Source of the DNA: Siphonobacter sp. SORGH_AS_0500
GTDB lineage: Bacteria > Bacteroidota > Bacteroidia > Cytophagales > Spirosomataceae
Length of the DNA: 64,000 bases
Direction: 5' to 3'
NCBI RefSeq assembly: GCF_002838835.1
Contig: NZ_NHPP01000001.1
Coordinates: 186,001 to 250,000, forward strand
Every line of letters starts with the position of its first letter. Positions within the stretch are counted from its first letter, which is position 1. A program made the translations under genes and the position numbers. A model generated the notes under the pieces. The model was not told the origin of the DNA. It saw nothing but the letters and a program-made list of their open reading frames with translations, and made no database searches. Below are positions 9,212-17,287 of the stretch, piece after piece.

Positions 9212-10312
9212 ATGCCCGTATTCACCCTTGGAATCGAAGAAGAATTTCAGACGATAGATCCCGAAACCCGGGAACTCCGCTCCCACATGAGTAAAATTGT
9301 GGATGGCGGTAAAATCATTTTACAGGAACGTGTAAAAGCCGAAATGCACCAGGCCGTGGTGGAAGTCGGCACTAACATTTGCACGAATATTCATGAAGCT
9401 CGCGAGGAGGTTACCTTCCTCCGCCGCGAAATCATGGAGCTGGCCGATAAGCAAAACCTGCGAATTGCCGCTGCCGGAACTCACCCCATTTCCGATTGGG
9501 TAGATCAGCTCATTACGCCCAACCCCCGCTATGATCAGCTCATTAGCGAAATGCGGGACGTGGCTCGTTCCAATCTCATCTTTGGTTTGCACGTACACGT
9601 GGGCATTCCAAGTCGGAACGAAGGGCTGGAGATCATGAACGCCGTGCGTTATTTTCTGCCCCATATTTATGCTTTAAGCACCAATTCGCCCTTCTGGTGC
9701 GGTCGGGATACAGGGTTCAAGAGTTACCGTTCGAAGGTTTTCGATAAATTCCCCCGAACCGGCATTCCTGAGTATTTCAATACGGCTAATGAATATGACG
9801 AGTACATAAAGCTGCTCGTTAAAACCAACTGTATTGACGACGGCAAGAAAATCTGGTGGGACATTCGGCTACATCCGCATTTTGATACCGTCGAATTTCG
9901 CATTTGTGACATTCCCATGCGGGTAGATGAAACCATCGCTCTGGCGGCCTTAATGCAGGCTTTGGTGGTGAAGATTTACAAGCTGATGAAGCAGAATCTC
10001 AACTTCCGCCTGTACCGTAAAGCCCTCATTAGTGAAAACAAATGGCGAGCGGCCCGTTACGGAATCTCGGGCAAATTAATTGATTTTGGTCGTCAGGAAG
10101 AAGTGGAATATAACGTTTTAGCTCAGGAGTTACTCGACTTTGTAGATGATGTTCTGGATGAATTAGGGAGCCGGAAAGAAGTAGAGTATATCCACCAAAT
10201 TCTACAAATGGGAACCGGAGCAGATCGGCAATTAGCGGTATGGGAAGAAACGCAGGATCTGAAGAAAGTAGTAGATTATATCGTCGCAGAAACTAGCTAC
10301 GGCATCCGATAA
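9212..10312 (+). CDS. Carboxylate-amine ligase, GCS2 (YbdK) family
   Basis: Protein of 366 residues of the glutamate-cysteine ligase family 2. It opens with the typical GIEEEFQTID, has the metal-binding HVHVGI strand near residue 130, and RICDIPMRVDETIALAAL near 230. Enzymes of this fold phosphorylate a carboxylate (often the gamma-carboxylate of glutamate) and attach an amine; YbdK itself has weak gamma-glutamyl-cysteine ligase activity. Next to an ATP-grasp ligase this resembles the two-step logic of glutathione synthesis, but no glutathione synthetase-type gene is present, so another gamma-glutamyl or amide product is equally possible. Confidence 0.9.
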   Translation: MPVFTLGIEEEFQTIDPETRELRSHMSKIVDGGKIILQERVKAEMHQAVVEVGTNICTNIHEAREEVTFLRREIMELADKQNLRIAAAGTHPISDWVDQLITPNPRYDQLISEMRDVARSNLIFGLHVHVGIPSRNEGLEIMNAVRYFLPHIYALSTNSPFWCGRDTGFKSYRSKVFDKFPRTGIPEYFNTANEYDEYIKLLVKTNCIDDGKKIWWDIRLHPHFDTVEFRICDIPMRVDETIALAALMQALVVKIYKLMKQNLNFRLYRKALISENKWRAARYGISGKLIDFGRQEEVEYNVLAQELLDFVDDVLDELGSRKEVEYIHQILQMGTGADRQLAVWEETQDLKKVVDYIVAETSYGIR

Positions 10313-10406
10313 TACCTATTTTATCAATAAAGATACCGATCTTTACTATTTATATTGGTGCGCTGGATTGCCCCGCCAAGACATTTACTTAATTAAATTG
10401 AGCAGA

Positions 10407-11219
10407 ATGAATAGAATTCGGATTGCCATTCTTGATTTATATAATGGAGTGCCCAACGAAGGAATGCGTTGCATTAACCAGTTGATCCGCGAGTTTTCGG
10501 ACGAAATTGGAGGTTGTGAAGTGAGTCATTTTGATGTTCGTCAGAAATTTGAATTTCCGAAGATTGCCGATTTTGATATTTTCATCTCAACGGGTGGTCC
10601 CGGTAATCCACTCGAAACGGATGGCTGGGGGGCTGATTACTTTGCCCTCATCGATGAAATTTTTGAACATAATAAAACGCAGTCACCTAAGAAATACCTC
10701 TTACTGATTTGCCATTCCTTCCAGATGGTTTGTCATCATTTGGGCCTTGCCACAGTGAATCGCCGGAAGTCTACCAGCTTTGGAACCTTCCCCATTCATA
10801 AAACGGCCAATGGCTACGACGAACCTTATTTCGAGTTATTACCAGATCCTTTCTGGGCGGTTGATTCGCGGGATTATCAGATTATTAATGCCAATCTGGC
10901 TCAGATTGATGCGATGGGTGCAAAGGTATTGAGCCGCGAAAAGATTCGTCCGCATGTACCGCTGGAGCGAGCCATTATGGCCATCCGTTTTTCGAAGGAA
11001 GTATTTGGAACGCAATTTCACCCCGAAGCCGATGCCGAAGGGATGCTGCGTTACTTTGAGCAGCCCGAAAAGCAGAAGCAGATCATTGACGAGCATGGCT
11101 TCGACAAGTATCAGAGCATGGTTAGTCATTTGAATGATCCCGACAAAATACTCTTGACGGAATCGGTTATTATTCCGACCTTCTTGCGGGATGCTTATCA
11201 CAAATTGTCTTCCAACTAA
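10407..11219 (+). CDS. Class I glutamine amidotransferase-like protein
   Basis: Protein of 270 residues with a class I (GMP-synthase-type) glutamine amidotransferase fold: oxyanion strand STGGPGNPLE, nucleophile Cys102 in LLICHSFQM, and His205/Glu207 in GTQFHPEADA, so the triad is intact. It could release ammonia from glutamine for an amidation, or act as a gamma-glutamyl hydrolase, as some class I homologues do on gamma-glutamyl peptides. I start at ATG 10407 rather than the TTG at 10368. It lies 94 bp after the GCS2 gene and 15 bp before the ATP-grasp-like gene, within the same run. Confidence 0.87.
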   Translation: MNRIRIAILDLYNGVPNEGMRCINQLIREFSDEIGGCEVSHFDVRQKFEFPKIADFDIFISTGGPGNPLETDGWGADYFALIDEIFEHNKTQSPKKYLLLICHSFQMVCHHLGLATVNRRKSTSFGTFPIHKTANGYDEPYFELLPDPFWAVDSRDYQIINANLAQIDAMGAKVLSREKIRPHVPLERAIMAIRFSKEVFGTQFHPEADAEGMLRYFEQPEKQKQIIDEHGFDKYQSMVSHLNDPDKILLTESVIIPTFLRDAYHKLSSN

Positions 11220-11234
11220 AGTAAAAAGGAACGT

Positions 11235-12428
11235 ATGATTCCGTCAGTCCGAGCGAGTTATAACGCAGCTTTTTCCGAAGAAAAATACCAGCAATTGATC
11301 GATACCATCCACCGGGATTGGCCTGATCAACTGGAATTCCGAATTGCCGAATCGCCGGTTTTCATTCCGGTCTCCCTGCGTGAAAAATTAACTACGGCTT
11401 GCGAATCATTCATCGATACGATAGCGGCACCCGATTTTAAATCTAAAACGGATGCCGCTATACCTCCGCATCAGCGAGTGCCCAACGAAAATGCACATAC
11501 GCACTTTCTGGCCATTGATTTTGCCATTTGCCAGAACGAAGCGGGCGAATATGATCCTCAGCTCATTGAATTACAGGGCTTTCCTTCCTTATTTGCTTTT
11601 CAGGGCTATTTACCGGAGTTATTCAAAAGTCAGTTCCCAATTCCAGAATCTTTTATCTGGAATTTTGGCAATTATTCGCTGGAAGAATACAAGCAAAAGC
11701 TTAAAGAAGTAATCCTGGCGGACGAAGAGCCTGCTCATTGCATTCTGCTGGAAATCTTTCCTGAAAAGCAGAAAACCCGGGTGGATTTTGCGGTTACCGA
11801 AGCCTTTCTCGGCATTCGTTCGGTTTGCTATACCCAAATCAAAAAAGAAGGTCGAACGCTGTATTATGACTTGGATGGCGTTAAAACACCGATCAAACGC
11901 ATTTACAACCGCCTGATTTTTGACGATTTAACGAGTTATCCCGACTTGCAGGCCGAGTTTAGTTTCATGGACGACCTGGATGTTACCTGGGTGGGACACC
12001 CCAACTGGTTTTTCCGAATTTCCAAGTATACCTTACCCCTACTTCAGTCTCCTTACGTCCCCGAAACGCATTACTTGAGTGAGTATCAGGGTAATTTCCC
12101 CGAAAATCTGGAGGCCTATGTTTTGAAACCGCTCTTCAGTTTTGCCGGAACGGGTGTTAATCTTTACCCGACCCGGGAGTTACTAGCGGAAATCACAGAC
12201 CCTGAAAACTATATTTTACAGAAAAAAGTAAGCTATCAACCCGTCATTCAAGCTCCAGACGGCCTGGTCAAATGCGAAATTCGGATGCTCTATGTCTGGC
12301 CCGATCACGCGACAAGACCTGAGTTACTTACCAGTTTAAGTCGTCTGAGTCGGGGCGAGATGATTGGCGTTCGCTTTAATAAGGACTTTACCTGGGTTGG
12401 CGGAACGGCCTGTTTCTTCGAATCTTAA
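11235..12428 (+). CDS. ATP-grasp-like protein, uncharacterised (last gene of amidoligase cluster)
   Basis: Protein of 397 residues without a name I recognise. The C-terminal half carries ATP-grasp-like marks: AYVLKPLFSFAGTGVNLY (nucleotide-binding Lys and glycine loop), NYILQKKV (hinge), KCEIRMLYVW, and MIGVRFNKDFTWVGG (possible metal-binding Asn). The N-terminal half has a conserved-looking HTHFLAIDFAIC...LIELQGFPSLFAFQ stretch. This order recalls glutathionylspermidine-synthase-type or circularly permuted ATP-grasp enzymes, but that is inference. It lies 15 bp after the amidotransferase gene and closes the cluster. The next gene has its own promoter. Confidence 0.75.
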   Translation: MIPSVRASYNAAFSEEKYQQLIDTIHRDWPDQLEFRIAESPVFIPVSLREKLTTACESFIDTIAAPDFKSKTDAAIPPHQRVPNENAHTHFLAIDFAICQNEAGEYDPQLIELQGFPSLFAFQGYLPELFKSQFPIPESFIWNFGNYSLEEYKQKLKEVILADEEPAHCILLEIFPEKQKTRVDFAVTEAFLGIRSVCYTQIKKEGRTLYYDLDGVKTPIKRIYNRLIFDDLTSYPDLQAEFSFMDDLDVTWVGHPNWFFRISKYTLPLLQSPYVPETHYLSEYQGNFPENLEAYVLKPLFSFAGTGVNLYPTRELLAEITDPENYILQKKVSYQPVIQAPDGLVKCEIRMLYVWPDHATRPELLTSLSRLSRGEMIGVRFNKDFTWVGGTACFFES

Positions 12429-12460
12429 CTAAGACTCTTTACGCTTATTACCCAAATCCT

Positions 12461-12478
12461 GTCTCGTCAACCCGAGAC
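12461..12478. other. Small inverted repeat at end of amidoligase cluster
   Basis: GTCTCG-N6-CGAGAC lies between the cluster and the aminotransferase promoter. It has no T-run, so it could be a weak terminator or an operator for the downstream promoter. Confidence 0.35.
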
Positions 12479-12484
12479 AAGCTG

Positions 12485-12492
12485 TACCTTTG
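12485..12492 (+). promoter_or_regulatory. -7 promoter element of aminotransferase gene
   Basis: TACCTTTG is an exact TAnnTTTG match 48 bp before the ATG at 12540. No TTG lies at the expected distance upstream, so the -33 box is weak or absent. Confidence 0.5.
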
Positions 12493-12510
12493 CCGGACGT
12501 TTTATTAATG

Positions 12511-12531
12511 GCAAGCCTCATTCAGGCTTGC
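12511..12531 (+). promoter_or_regulatory. 5'-leader hairpin before aminotransferase start
   Basis: GCAAGCCT-N5-AGGCTTGC is a perfect 8-bp stem in the leader, ending 8 nt before the start codon. It competes with an outer pairing of ATGGCAA (12508-12514) and TTGCCAT (12535-12541) that would hide the start codon itself, so two exclusive folds are possible. Confidence 0.4.
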
Positions 12532-12539
12532 GTTTTGCC

Positions 12540-13748
12540 ATGCATCAACGACAGCTTTTTTTAAATTATCTTGCTCAAACTTCTGATTTCCCACTAGCCC
12601 TGGAGATTGAAAAAGCCGAAGGGGTTTGGCTTTACAGTCCTGATGGTAAGGCTTATATGGATTTAATTGCGGGCATTGGCGTATCCAACGTGGGACACCG
12701 CCACCCGAATGTGGTTAACGCCATTAAAAATCAGGTGGATCATTACCTGCATACGCTGGTTTACGGCGAGTACGTGCAAGCTCCACAGGTTCAGTTAGCC
12801 GAAGCTCTGGTGCAAACGTTAGGTGCCTACCGCACACCGATGGGCTTTGCCCTAAACAATGTGTATCTGACCAACTCGGGAGCAGAAGCCGTGGAAGGAG
12901 CCATGAAACTGGCCAAACGCTTTACGGGACGAACGGAACTTATCTCCTGCATCAATGCCTATCACGGTTCCACGCAGGGAGCTTTAAGTCTGGCGGGGGC
13001 TGATTTTTTTAAGCAACCCTTTCGCCCTTTGTTACCTGACATCCGTCATATTCATCACGGATGCATTAGTGATTTAGAATACATTACTACCCGAACGGCT
13101 GCTGTTGTCATCGAAGTTATCTCCGCAGAATCGGGCATTCGGGTTCCCTTGCGGGAGTACCTACAGGCGTTACGAAACCGCTGCACCGAAACAGGTACCT
13201 TACTCATTTTTGATGAAATACAGACGGGCTTTGGCCGGACGGGTTCCTTCTGGGCATTCGAGCAGTTTGGTATTGTGCCTGACGTTCTCCTTTCGGCCAA
13301 AGGCATGGGTGGCGGTATGCCCATTGGTGCGTTTATAGCTCCGCAGGAATTAATGAAAGTTTTCAAGAATAACCCCATTCTGGGTCACATCACTACTTTC
13401 GGCGGTCATCCCGTGAGTGCCGCGGCTTCGCTGGCAACAGTCCAAACGATTCTGGAAGAAAAACTTTGTGAATCCGTACAAGCCAAAGCTGAATTATTCC
13501 GGGAGTTGCTGGTCCATCCAGCCATTCGGGAAGTCAGGGGTCATGGTTTATTCATGGCCGTTGAATTTGCCGACTTTACTCAGCTAAAAGCCATTATCGA
13601 TCACGGCATTGAAAATGGGGTCATTACCGATTGGTTCCTGTTTTGCGATAATTCCATGCGAATTGCACCGCCGTTAACCATCACCGAAGCAGAAATTCGT
13701 CAGGCTTGTGAAGTGATTTTGAACGCAGTTAAGGCGGTTGTTGACTAA
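12540..13748 (+). CDS. Class III PLP-dependent aminotransferase (acetylornithine/ornithine type)
   Basis: Cytosolic transaminase of 402 residues, fold type I class III. The cofactor Asp is in IFDEIQTGFGR (Asp225), the Schiff-base Lys is Lys254 in SAKGMGGGMP, and TNSGAEAVEGAMKLAK binds the phosphate. The family moves amino groups between omega-amino acids such as ornithine, acetylornithine or 4-aminobutyrate and 2-oxoglutarate; sequence alone does not tell which. I start at ATG 12540 instead of the TTG at 12528. It follows the amidoligase cluster but has its own promoter, so its place in that pathway is uncertain. It ends at a terminator shared with trxA. Confidence 0.9.
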   Translation: MHQRQLFLNYLAQTSDFPLALEIEKAEGVWLYSPDGKAYMDLIAGIGVSNVGHRHPNVVNAIKNQVDHYLHTLVYGEYVQAPQVQLAEALVQTLGAYRTPMGFALNNVYLTNSGAEAVEGAMKLAKRFTGRTELISCINAYHGSTQGALSLAGADFFKQPFRPLLPDIRHIHHGCISDLEYITTRTAAVVIEVISAESGIRVPLREYLQALRNRCTETGTLLIFDEIQTGFGRTGSFWAFEQFGIVPDVLLSAKGMGGGMPIGAFIAPQELMKVFKNNPILGHITTFGGHPVSAAASLATVQTILEEKLCESVQAKAELFRELLVHPAIREVRGHGLFMAVEFADFTQLKAIIDHGIENGVITDWFLFCDNSMRIAPPLTITEAEIRQACEVILNAVKAVVD

Positions 13749-13864
13749 ATGTAACTAGTTGATCGTCTTTGTGGTCTGTTAATCGATTACTATTCTACCT
13801 TTTATCTCCCAATAAATCATTACAAGAACTTAGGTTACATTTAATTTTTCCCAACAAATCAAAA

Positions 13865-13900
13865 AAAAGAGGCTTGAGCTCAAACGCTCAAACCTCTTTT
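13865..13900. terminator. Bidirectional terminator between aminotransferase and trxA
   Basis: A 14-pair stem with one mismatch (13865-13879 with 13886-13900) and a 6-nt loop, with A-run before and T-run after, serves both convergent genes. Confidence 0.85.
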
Positions 13901-13920
13901 ATCAAACACTCCAACTTAAA

Positions 13921-14244
13921 TTATAACTGAGCAGCCAGTTTCTGAGCTAATACAGGCTTAGGTACTGCACCAACTACTTTATCAACCAATTCCCCGTTTT
14001 TGAAGATCATTAACGTAGGAATACTGCGAATTCCAAATTTAGAAGGAGTTGTGCTGTTCGCATCAACGTCCATTTTAGCTACTACGGCTTTACCCTCGTA
14101 TTCGCCAGCCAGTTCTTCAACCAGTGGTCCGATCATCTTACAGGGTCCACACCATTCAGCCCAGAAATCTACGAGTACAGGTTTATCGGAATTAATCAGT
14201 TCTTCAAAATTGGAATCAGTTGCTTCAATTGCTTTGTGTGCCAT
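13921..14244 (-). CDS. trxA: Thioredoxin
   Basis: Cytosolic disulfide reductase of 107 residues. The active site is WAEWCGPCKM (Cys32 and Cys35), the cis-proline loop is IRSIPTLMIF, and the fold length is that of a single classical thioredoxin. It has no signal peptide. It reduces disulfides in enzymes such as ribonucleotide reductase using electrons from thioredoxin reductase, which is not in this window. It is monocistronic; on the minus strand a TACCTTCG near 14277-14284 may be a weak -7 element. Confidence 0.97.
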   Translation of the reverse strand: MAHKAIEATDSNFEELINSDKPVLVDFWAEWCGPCKMIGPLVEELAGEYEGKAVVAKMDVDANSTTPSKFGIRSIPTLMIFKNGELVDKVVGAVPKPVLAQKLAAQL

Positions 14245-14386
14245 TGTCTTGTTCTATTTGTAATGAGTAGGTATTTCGAAGGTAAAACGGATTCGCTTCG
14301 TGAAAGTTCAAACTAGCTTCAGAATCTTACTTTCGTCTTATCTGTAGTAATAACAGCAGCAGAAAGTAATTAATTCATTTCGATTA

Positions 14387-15067
14387 CTAGTTTTCTTCCT
14401 CGGCAGATTCCTCAAAAATCATATTCAAAAAATCCAGGTAAGGCTTCAAAAGCAGGCAGCTTTGTTCTACTTTCTCGGTAAAATCCGGCGAAGTTACCTC
14501 TTTATCCGTAAAGGAATGCGAGAAAAATAACTGCGTCCGACGAATCAGCTCAATATCGGGATGGTCTTTGGGATATCCTTTGGGAGCAGTTTTCAGCGAA
14601 GACCCTTCGGGGTTACCAAAGTGCTCCTTGAATTGCGGGGCATAGATAATAGCCTTGATCTCCTGAGGATTGTAGTCCACCTCCTGACGAAATTTGGCCA
14701 GTTGAACCGGATTAGCATCCCACATTCCTCCACCCAGAAACGAGCCGCTCGGCAAAATGTGCAGGTAATAATCCATTTTGGGCGATTTCCGGCCTCCTTC
14801 ACCGAAACTAGCCGCCAGCCAGGTTTTGTAAGGCGACTTATCCGGCGAAAAACGCACGTCACGGGCAATGCGGTAGTTACAGTCCTGCACCCGAATTCCG
14901 GCCAGATTTTCGAACTTCCCAATTCGATTAATTAAATCCTGCACGGTTTCTTCAAAGTTCGACTTTACCGATTCCCATTCTTTTTTGTGGCCCTGAAACC
15001 ATTCACGGGTATTATTTTGAGACAGGTCTTTTAAAAACTTTAAGGTTGATGCTGGAATTTGAGGCAT
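14387..15067 (-). CDS. DUF2461 domain-containing protein
   Basis: Protein of 226 residues matching DUF2461 over its full length: it opens with TLKFLKDLSQNNTREWFQGHK, and has the family hallmarks NYRIARDVRFSPDKSPYKTW and SFLGGGMWDANPVQLAKFRQ. The function of this widespread family is unknown; it is cytosolic and has no obvious catalytic motif. It is divergent from trpS, whose -33 box lies inside the first codons of this gene. Confidence 0.9.
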   Translation of the reverse strand: MPQIPASTLKFLKDLSQNNTREWFQGHKKEWESVKSNFEETVQDLINRIGKFENLAGIRVQDCNYRIARDVRFSPDKSPYKTWLAASFGEGGRKSPKMDYYLHILPSGSFLGGGMWDANPVQLAKFRQEVDYNPQEIKAIIYAPQFKEHFGNPEGSSLKTAPKGYPKDHPDIELIRRTQLFFSHSFTDKEVTSPDFTEKVEQSCLLLKPYLDFLNMIFEESAEEEN

Positions 15068-15088
15068 AGTCTCGTCAGTATATTTTTG
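15058..15088 (+). promoter_or_regulatory. trpS promoter
   Basis: TTTG (15058-15061), 19 nt, then TATTTTTG (15081-15088): a full match to the Bacteroidota promoter pattern. The start of transcription would be near 15096, giving an 80-nt leader before the trpS ATG at 15175. The -33 box overlaps the 5' end of the divergent DUF2461 gene. Confidence 0.7.
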
Positions 15089-15174
15089 ATTACGGTTTGC
15101 AGATTGCAGTTTTGCAGTAAAATTAGATCGCTCGCCTACAAGAGCGAAAAAACCAATTAACTATTTAAGTTCCG

Positions 15175-16146
15175 ATGGCTCGTATTCTTACCGGCATTCA
15201 AAGTTCCGGCCTTCCTCACCTGGGAAATATTCTGGGGGCGATTCTCCCCTCCATTGAGTTATCAAAAGATCCCGCCAATGACTCATTCTTTTTCATTGCC
15301 GATCTCCATTCCCTAACGTCACTGAAAGACGGCGAAGCCCGTCGCCAATATACTTATGCCATTGCAGCCGCCTGGCTTGCCTGCGGCTTTGATACCGAGA
15401 AAAATGTGTTTTTCCGTCAATCCCGCATTGTTGAACACACGGAATTAGCGTGGTATCTGGAGTGCTTTACTCCCTACCCTATGCTGGCAAATGCTCACTC
15501 ATTCAAAGATAAATCAGAGAACCTGAAGGACGTTAACTCTGGATTATTCGTGTATCCGGTTTTACAAACGGCAGATATCGTATTATACGACGCTGAGCTG
15601 GTTCCGGTGGGGAAAGATCAGAAACAGCACCTCGAAATCTCACGTGATATCGCCTCGGCGTTCAATAATAAATACCCAGAAACGCTGGTATTACCCGAAG
15701 CCCGTATCAGCGAAAGTGTCATGACAATTCCGGGGACGGATGGTCGTAAAATGTCGAAGTCATACAATAACTACATCAACATTTTCCTACCAGAAAAGCA
15801 GTTACGCAAAGCGGTAATGAGCATTCTAACGGACTCGACTCCGCTGGAAGAACCGAAGAAAACCGAAGGTGACATTACCTTCACGCTTTACTCCTTGCTG
15901 GCATCTCCCGAGCAAACGGCTCAAATGAGGGCCAATTATGAAGGAGGTAACTACGGCTATGGTCATGCCAAACAGGCTTTGTACGAATTGATTTTGGAAC
16001 GTTTCGCCACTGAACGCGAACGTTTCAATTATTACATGGAAAATCCGCAGGAACTGGAAAAAACGTTAAGCATTGGCGAAGAGAAAGCGAAAGTCGTTGC
16101 CCAACAGACAATCAAACGCGTTCGCGATGTACTCGGATTTAGTTAG
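15175..16146 (+). CDS. trpS: Tryptophan--tRNA ligase
   Basis: Class I aminoacyl-tRNA synthetase of 323 residues, which charges tRNA-Trp. The HIGH-type motif is PHLGN (residues 14-18) in TGIQSSGLPHLGNILGA, and the KMSKS loop is present as RKMSKSYNN. The length agrees with the short bacterial TrpRS. It is cytosolic, essential and apparently monocistronic, bounded by its own promoter and by a terminator 13 bp after the stop. I see no T-box or leader peptide in the 80-nt leader. Confidence 0.97.
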   Translation: MARILTGIQSSGLPHLGNILGAILPSIELSKDPANDSFFFIADLHSLTSLKDGEARRQYTYAIAAAWLACGFDTEKNVFFRQSRIVEHTELAWYLECFTPYPMLANAHSFKDKSENLKDVNSGLFVYPVLQTADIVLYDAELVPVGKDQKQHLEISRDIASAFNNKYPETLVLPEARISESVMTIPGTDGRKMSKSYNNYINIFLPEKQLRKAVMSILTDSTPLEEPKKTEGDITFTLYSLLASPEQTAQMRANYEGGNYGYGHAKQALYELILERFATERERFNYYMENPQELEKTLSIGEEKAKVVAQQTIKRVRDVLGFS

Positions 16147-16158
16147 TATCTTTTTTAG

Positions 16159-16193
16159 CTTCCCGAACGTTAACCACTTTCGGGAAGTTTTTT
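16159..16193 (+). terminator. trpS terminator
   Basis: CTTCCCGAA (16159-16167) pairs with TTCGGGAAG (16179-16187) and is followed by six T. Confidence 0.88.
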
Positions 16194-16203
16194 CATCCCC
16201 TGT

Positions 16204-16758
16204 ATGCTTAACGAATTAGATACGGAGCTATTTCTGGCCCTCAACGGAGCCCACGCCAGCTGGCTGGATCAGGCCATGTTCTGGATTTCCGACCGAAATT
16301 TCTGGTTTCCCTTTTACGCTCTGATTCTGTTGTTCTTAATCTGGCGTTACCGGATTAAAGCCGTAGGTATCATCTTTACCTGTGTCCTGGCTATTCTCGT
16401 AGGCGACCAGATCACCAGCAGTATACTAAAGCCCTGGGCTGCCCGCCCCCGTCCCTGTCACGAGCCATCTATTGAAAAAATGGTACACGTCGTTTGGGAA
16501 TGCGGCGGGATGTACGGCTTTGCTTCCAGCCACGCGGCCAATACGTTTGGCTTTGTTACGGTGCTGGTATTATTAATCGGTAAAGAGTACCCCTGGCTGA
16601 AATGGTTATACGTCTGGGCAGCTTTGGTTTCTTACAGTCGCATTTACGTAGGAGCTCATTATCCCGGTGATGTGCTTGTGGGAGGGACGGTAGGTATACT
16701 GGGAGCTGTTCTGGTATCGTTTTTATACCGAAAACTACCATTAAACTATCAGATATGA
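16204..16758 (+). CDS. PAP2-family membrane phosphatase
   Basis: Integral-membrane lipid phosphatase of 184 residues, about five or six membrane helices. The three PAP2 motifs are present: KPWAARPRP, SSHAANTFG (the usual PSGH core as SSH) and SRIYVGAHYPGDV with the catalytic His and Asp. Family members remove phosphate from undecaprenyl pyrophosphate or phosphatidic acid at the outer face of the inner membrane; which one cannot be told. The stop overlaps the start of the next gene by 4 nt, so the two are translationally coupled. Confidence 0.92.
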   Translation: MLNELDTELFLALNGAHASWLDQAMFWISDRNFWFPFYALILLFLIWRYRIKAVGIIFTCVLAILVGDQITSSILKPWAARPRPCHEPSIEKMVHVVWECGGMYGFASSHAANTFGFVTVLVLLIGKEYPWLKWLYVWAALVSYSRIYVGAHYPGDVLVGGTVGILGAVLVSFLYRKLPLNYQI

Positions 16759-17174
16759 GATTCCTATTAAGCTTCGTTTTTTTATGCACCACTGCTATTT
16801 CTTCTTGGGCTTCTGATATTCAGGGCACCTGGTTTAACGAAGAAAAAACATCCAAAATTCAGATCTATAAACAGGGAGATCGTTATTATGGCAAGATCGT
16901 CTGGGTAAAGGATGTAAAAGCCAATCAACCCAAAACAGACGTGAATAATCCCGATGAAAAACTCAGAAATAAGCCGCTGATGGGTTTAGTCATCCTTTCT
17001 AACTTTAAGCAAAGCGACGATAAAGTATGGGAAGACGGCAAAATTTATGATCCCCGGAATGGGAAGACCTATTCCTGCAAAATCACGAAAGTTTCCGATC
17101 AGGAACTGGCCATTCGGGGGTACATTGGCACTCCCATGCTGGGCCGCACTTCCAAATTTACCAAAGCTGATTAA
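16755..17174 (+). CDS. DUF2147 domain-containing secreted protein
   Basis: Protein of 139 residues with a signal peptide (MRFLLSFVFLCTTAISSWAS) and a DUF2147 domain (IQGTWFNEEKTSKIQIYKQG...YYGKIVWVKD...GKIYDPRNGKTYSCKI), a lipocalin-like small beta-barrel found in many Bacteroidota and Proteobacteria. It should be periplasmic. Function unknown. It overlaps the PAP2 gene by 4 nt and is probably cotranscribed with it. Confidence 0.88.
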   Translation: MRFLLSFVFLCTTAISSWASDIQGTWFNEEKTSKIQIYKQGDRYYGKIVWVKDVKANQPKTDVNNPDEKLRNKPLMGLVILSNFKQSDDKVWEDGKIYDPRNGKTYSCKITKVSDQELAIRGYIGTPMLGRTSKFTKAD

Positions 17175-17256
17175 GTAAGCTTCTGATTATCCGAAGATCA
17201 ACCATTATTTCCAAGCTTTTTTCAAAACCTTGAGCGTTTTTGTAGGTATTTTTTCA

Positions 17257-17264
17257 TACCTTTG
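17257..17264 (+). promoter_or_regulatory. -7 promoter element of prs
   Basis: TACCTTTG is an exact TAnnTTTG match 24 bp before the prs ATG. The nearest TTG boxes (17230-17232 and 17240-17242) have spacers of 24 and 14 nt, so the -33 is imperfect. Confidence 0.55.
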
Positions 17265-17287
17265 CGGCTCAATTTACAAGGAGACCG

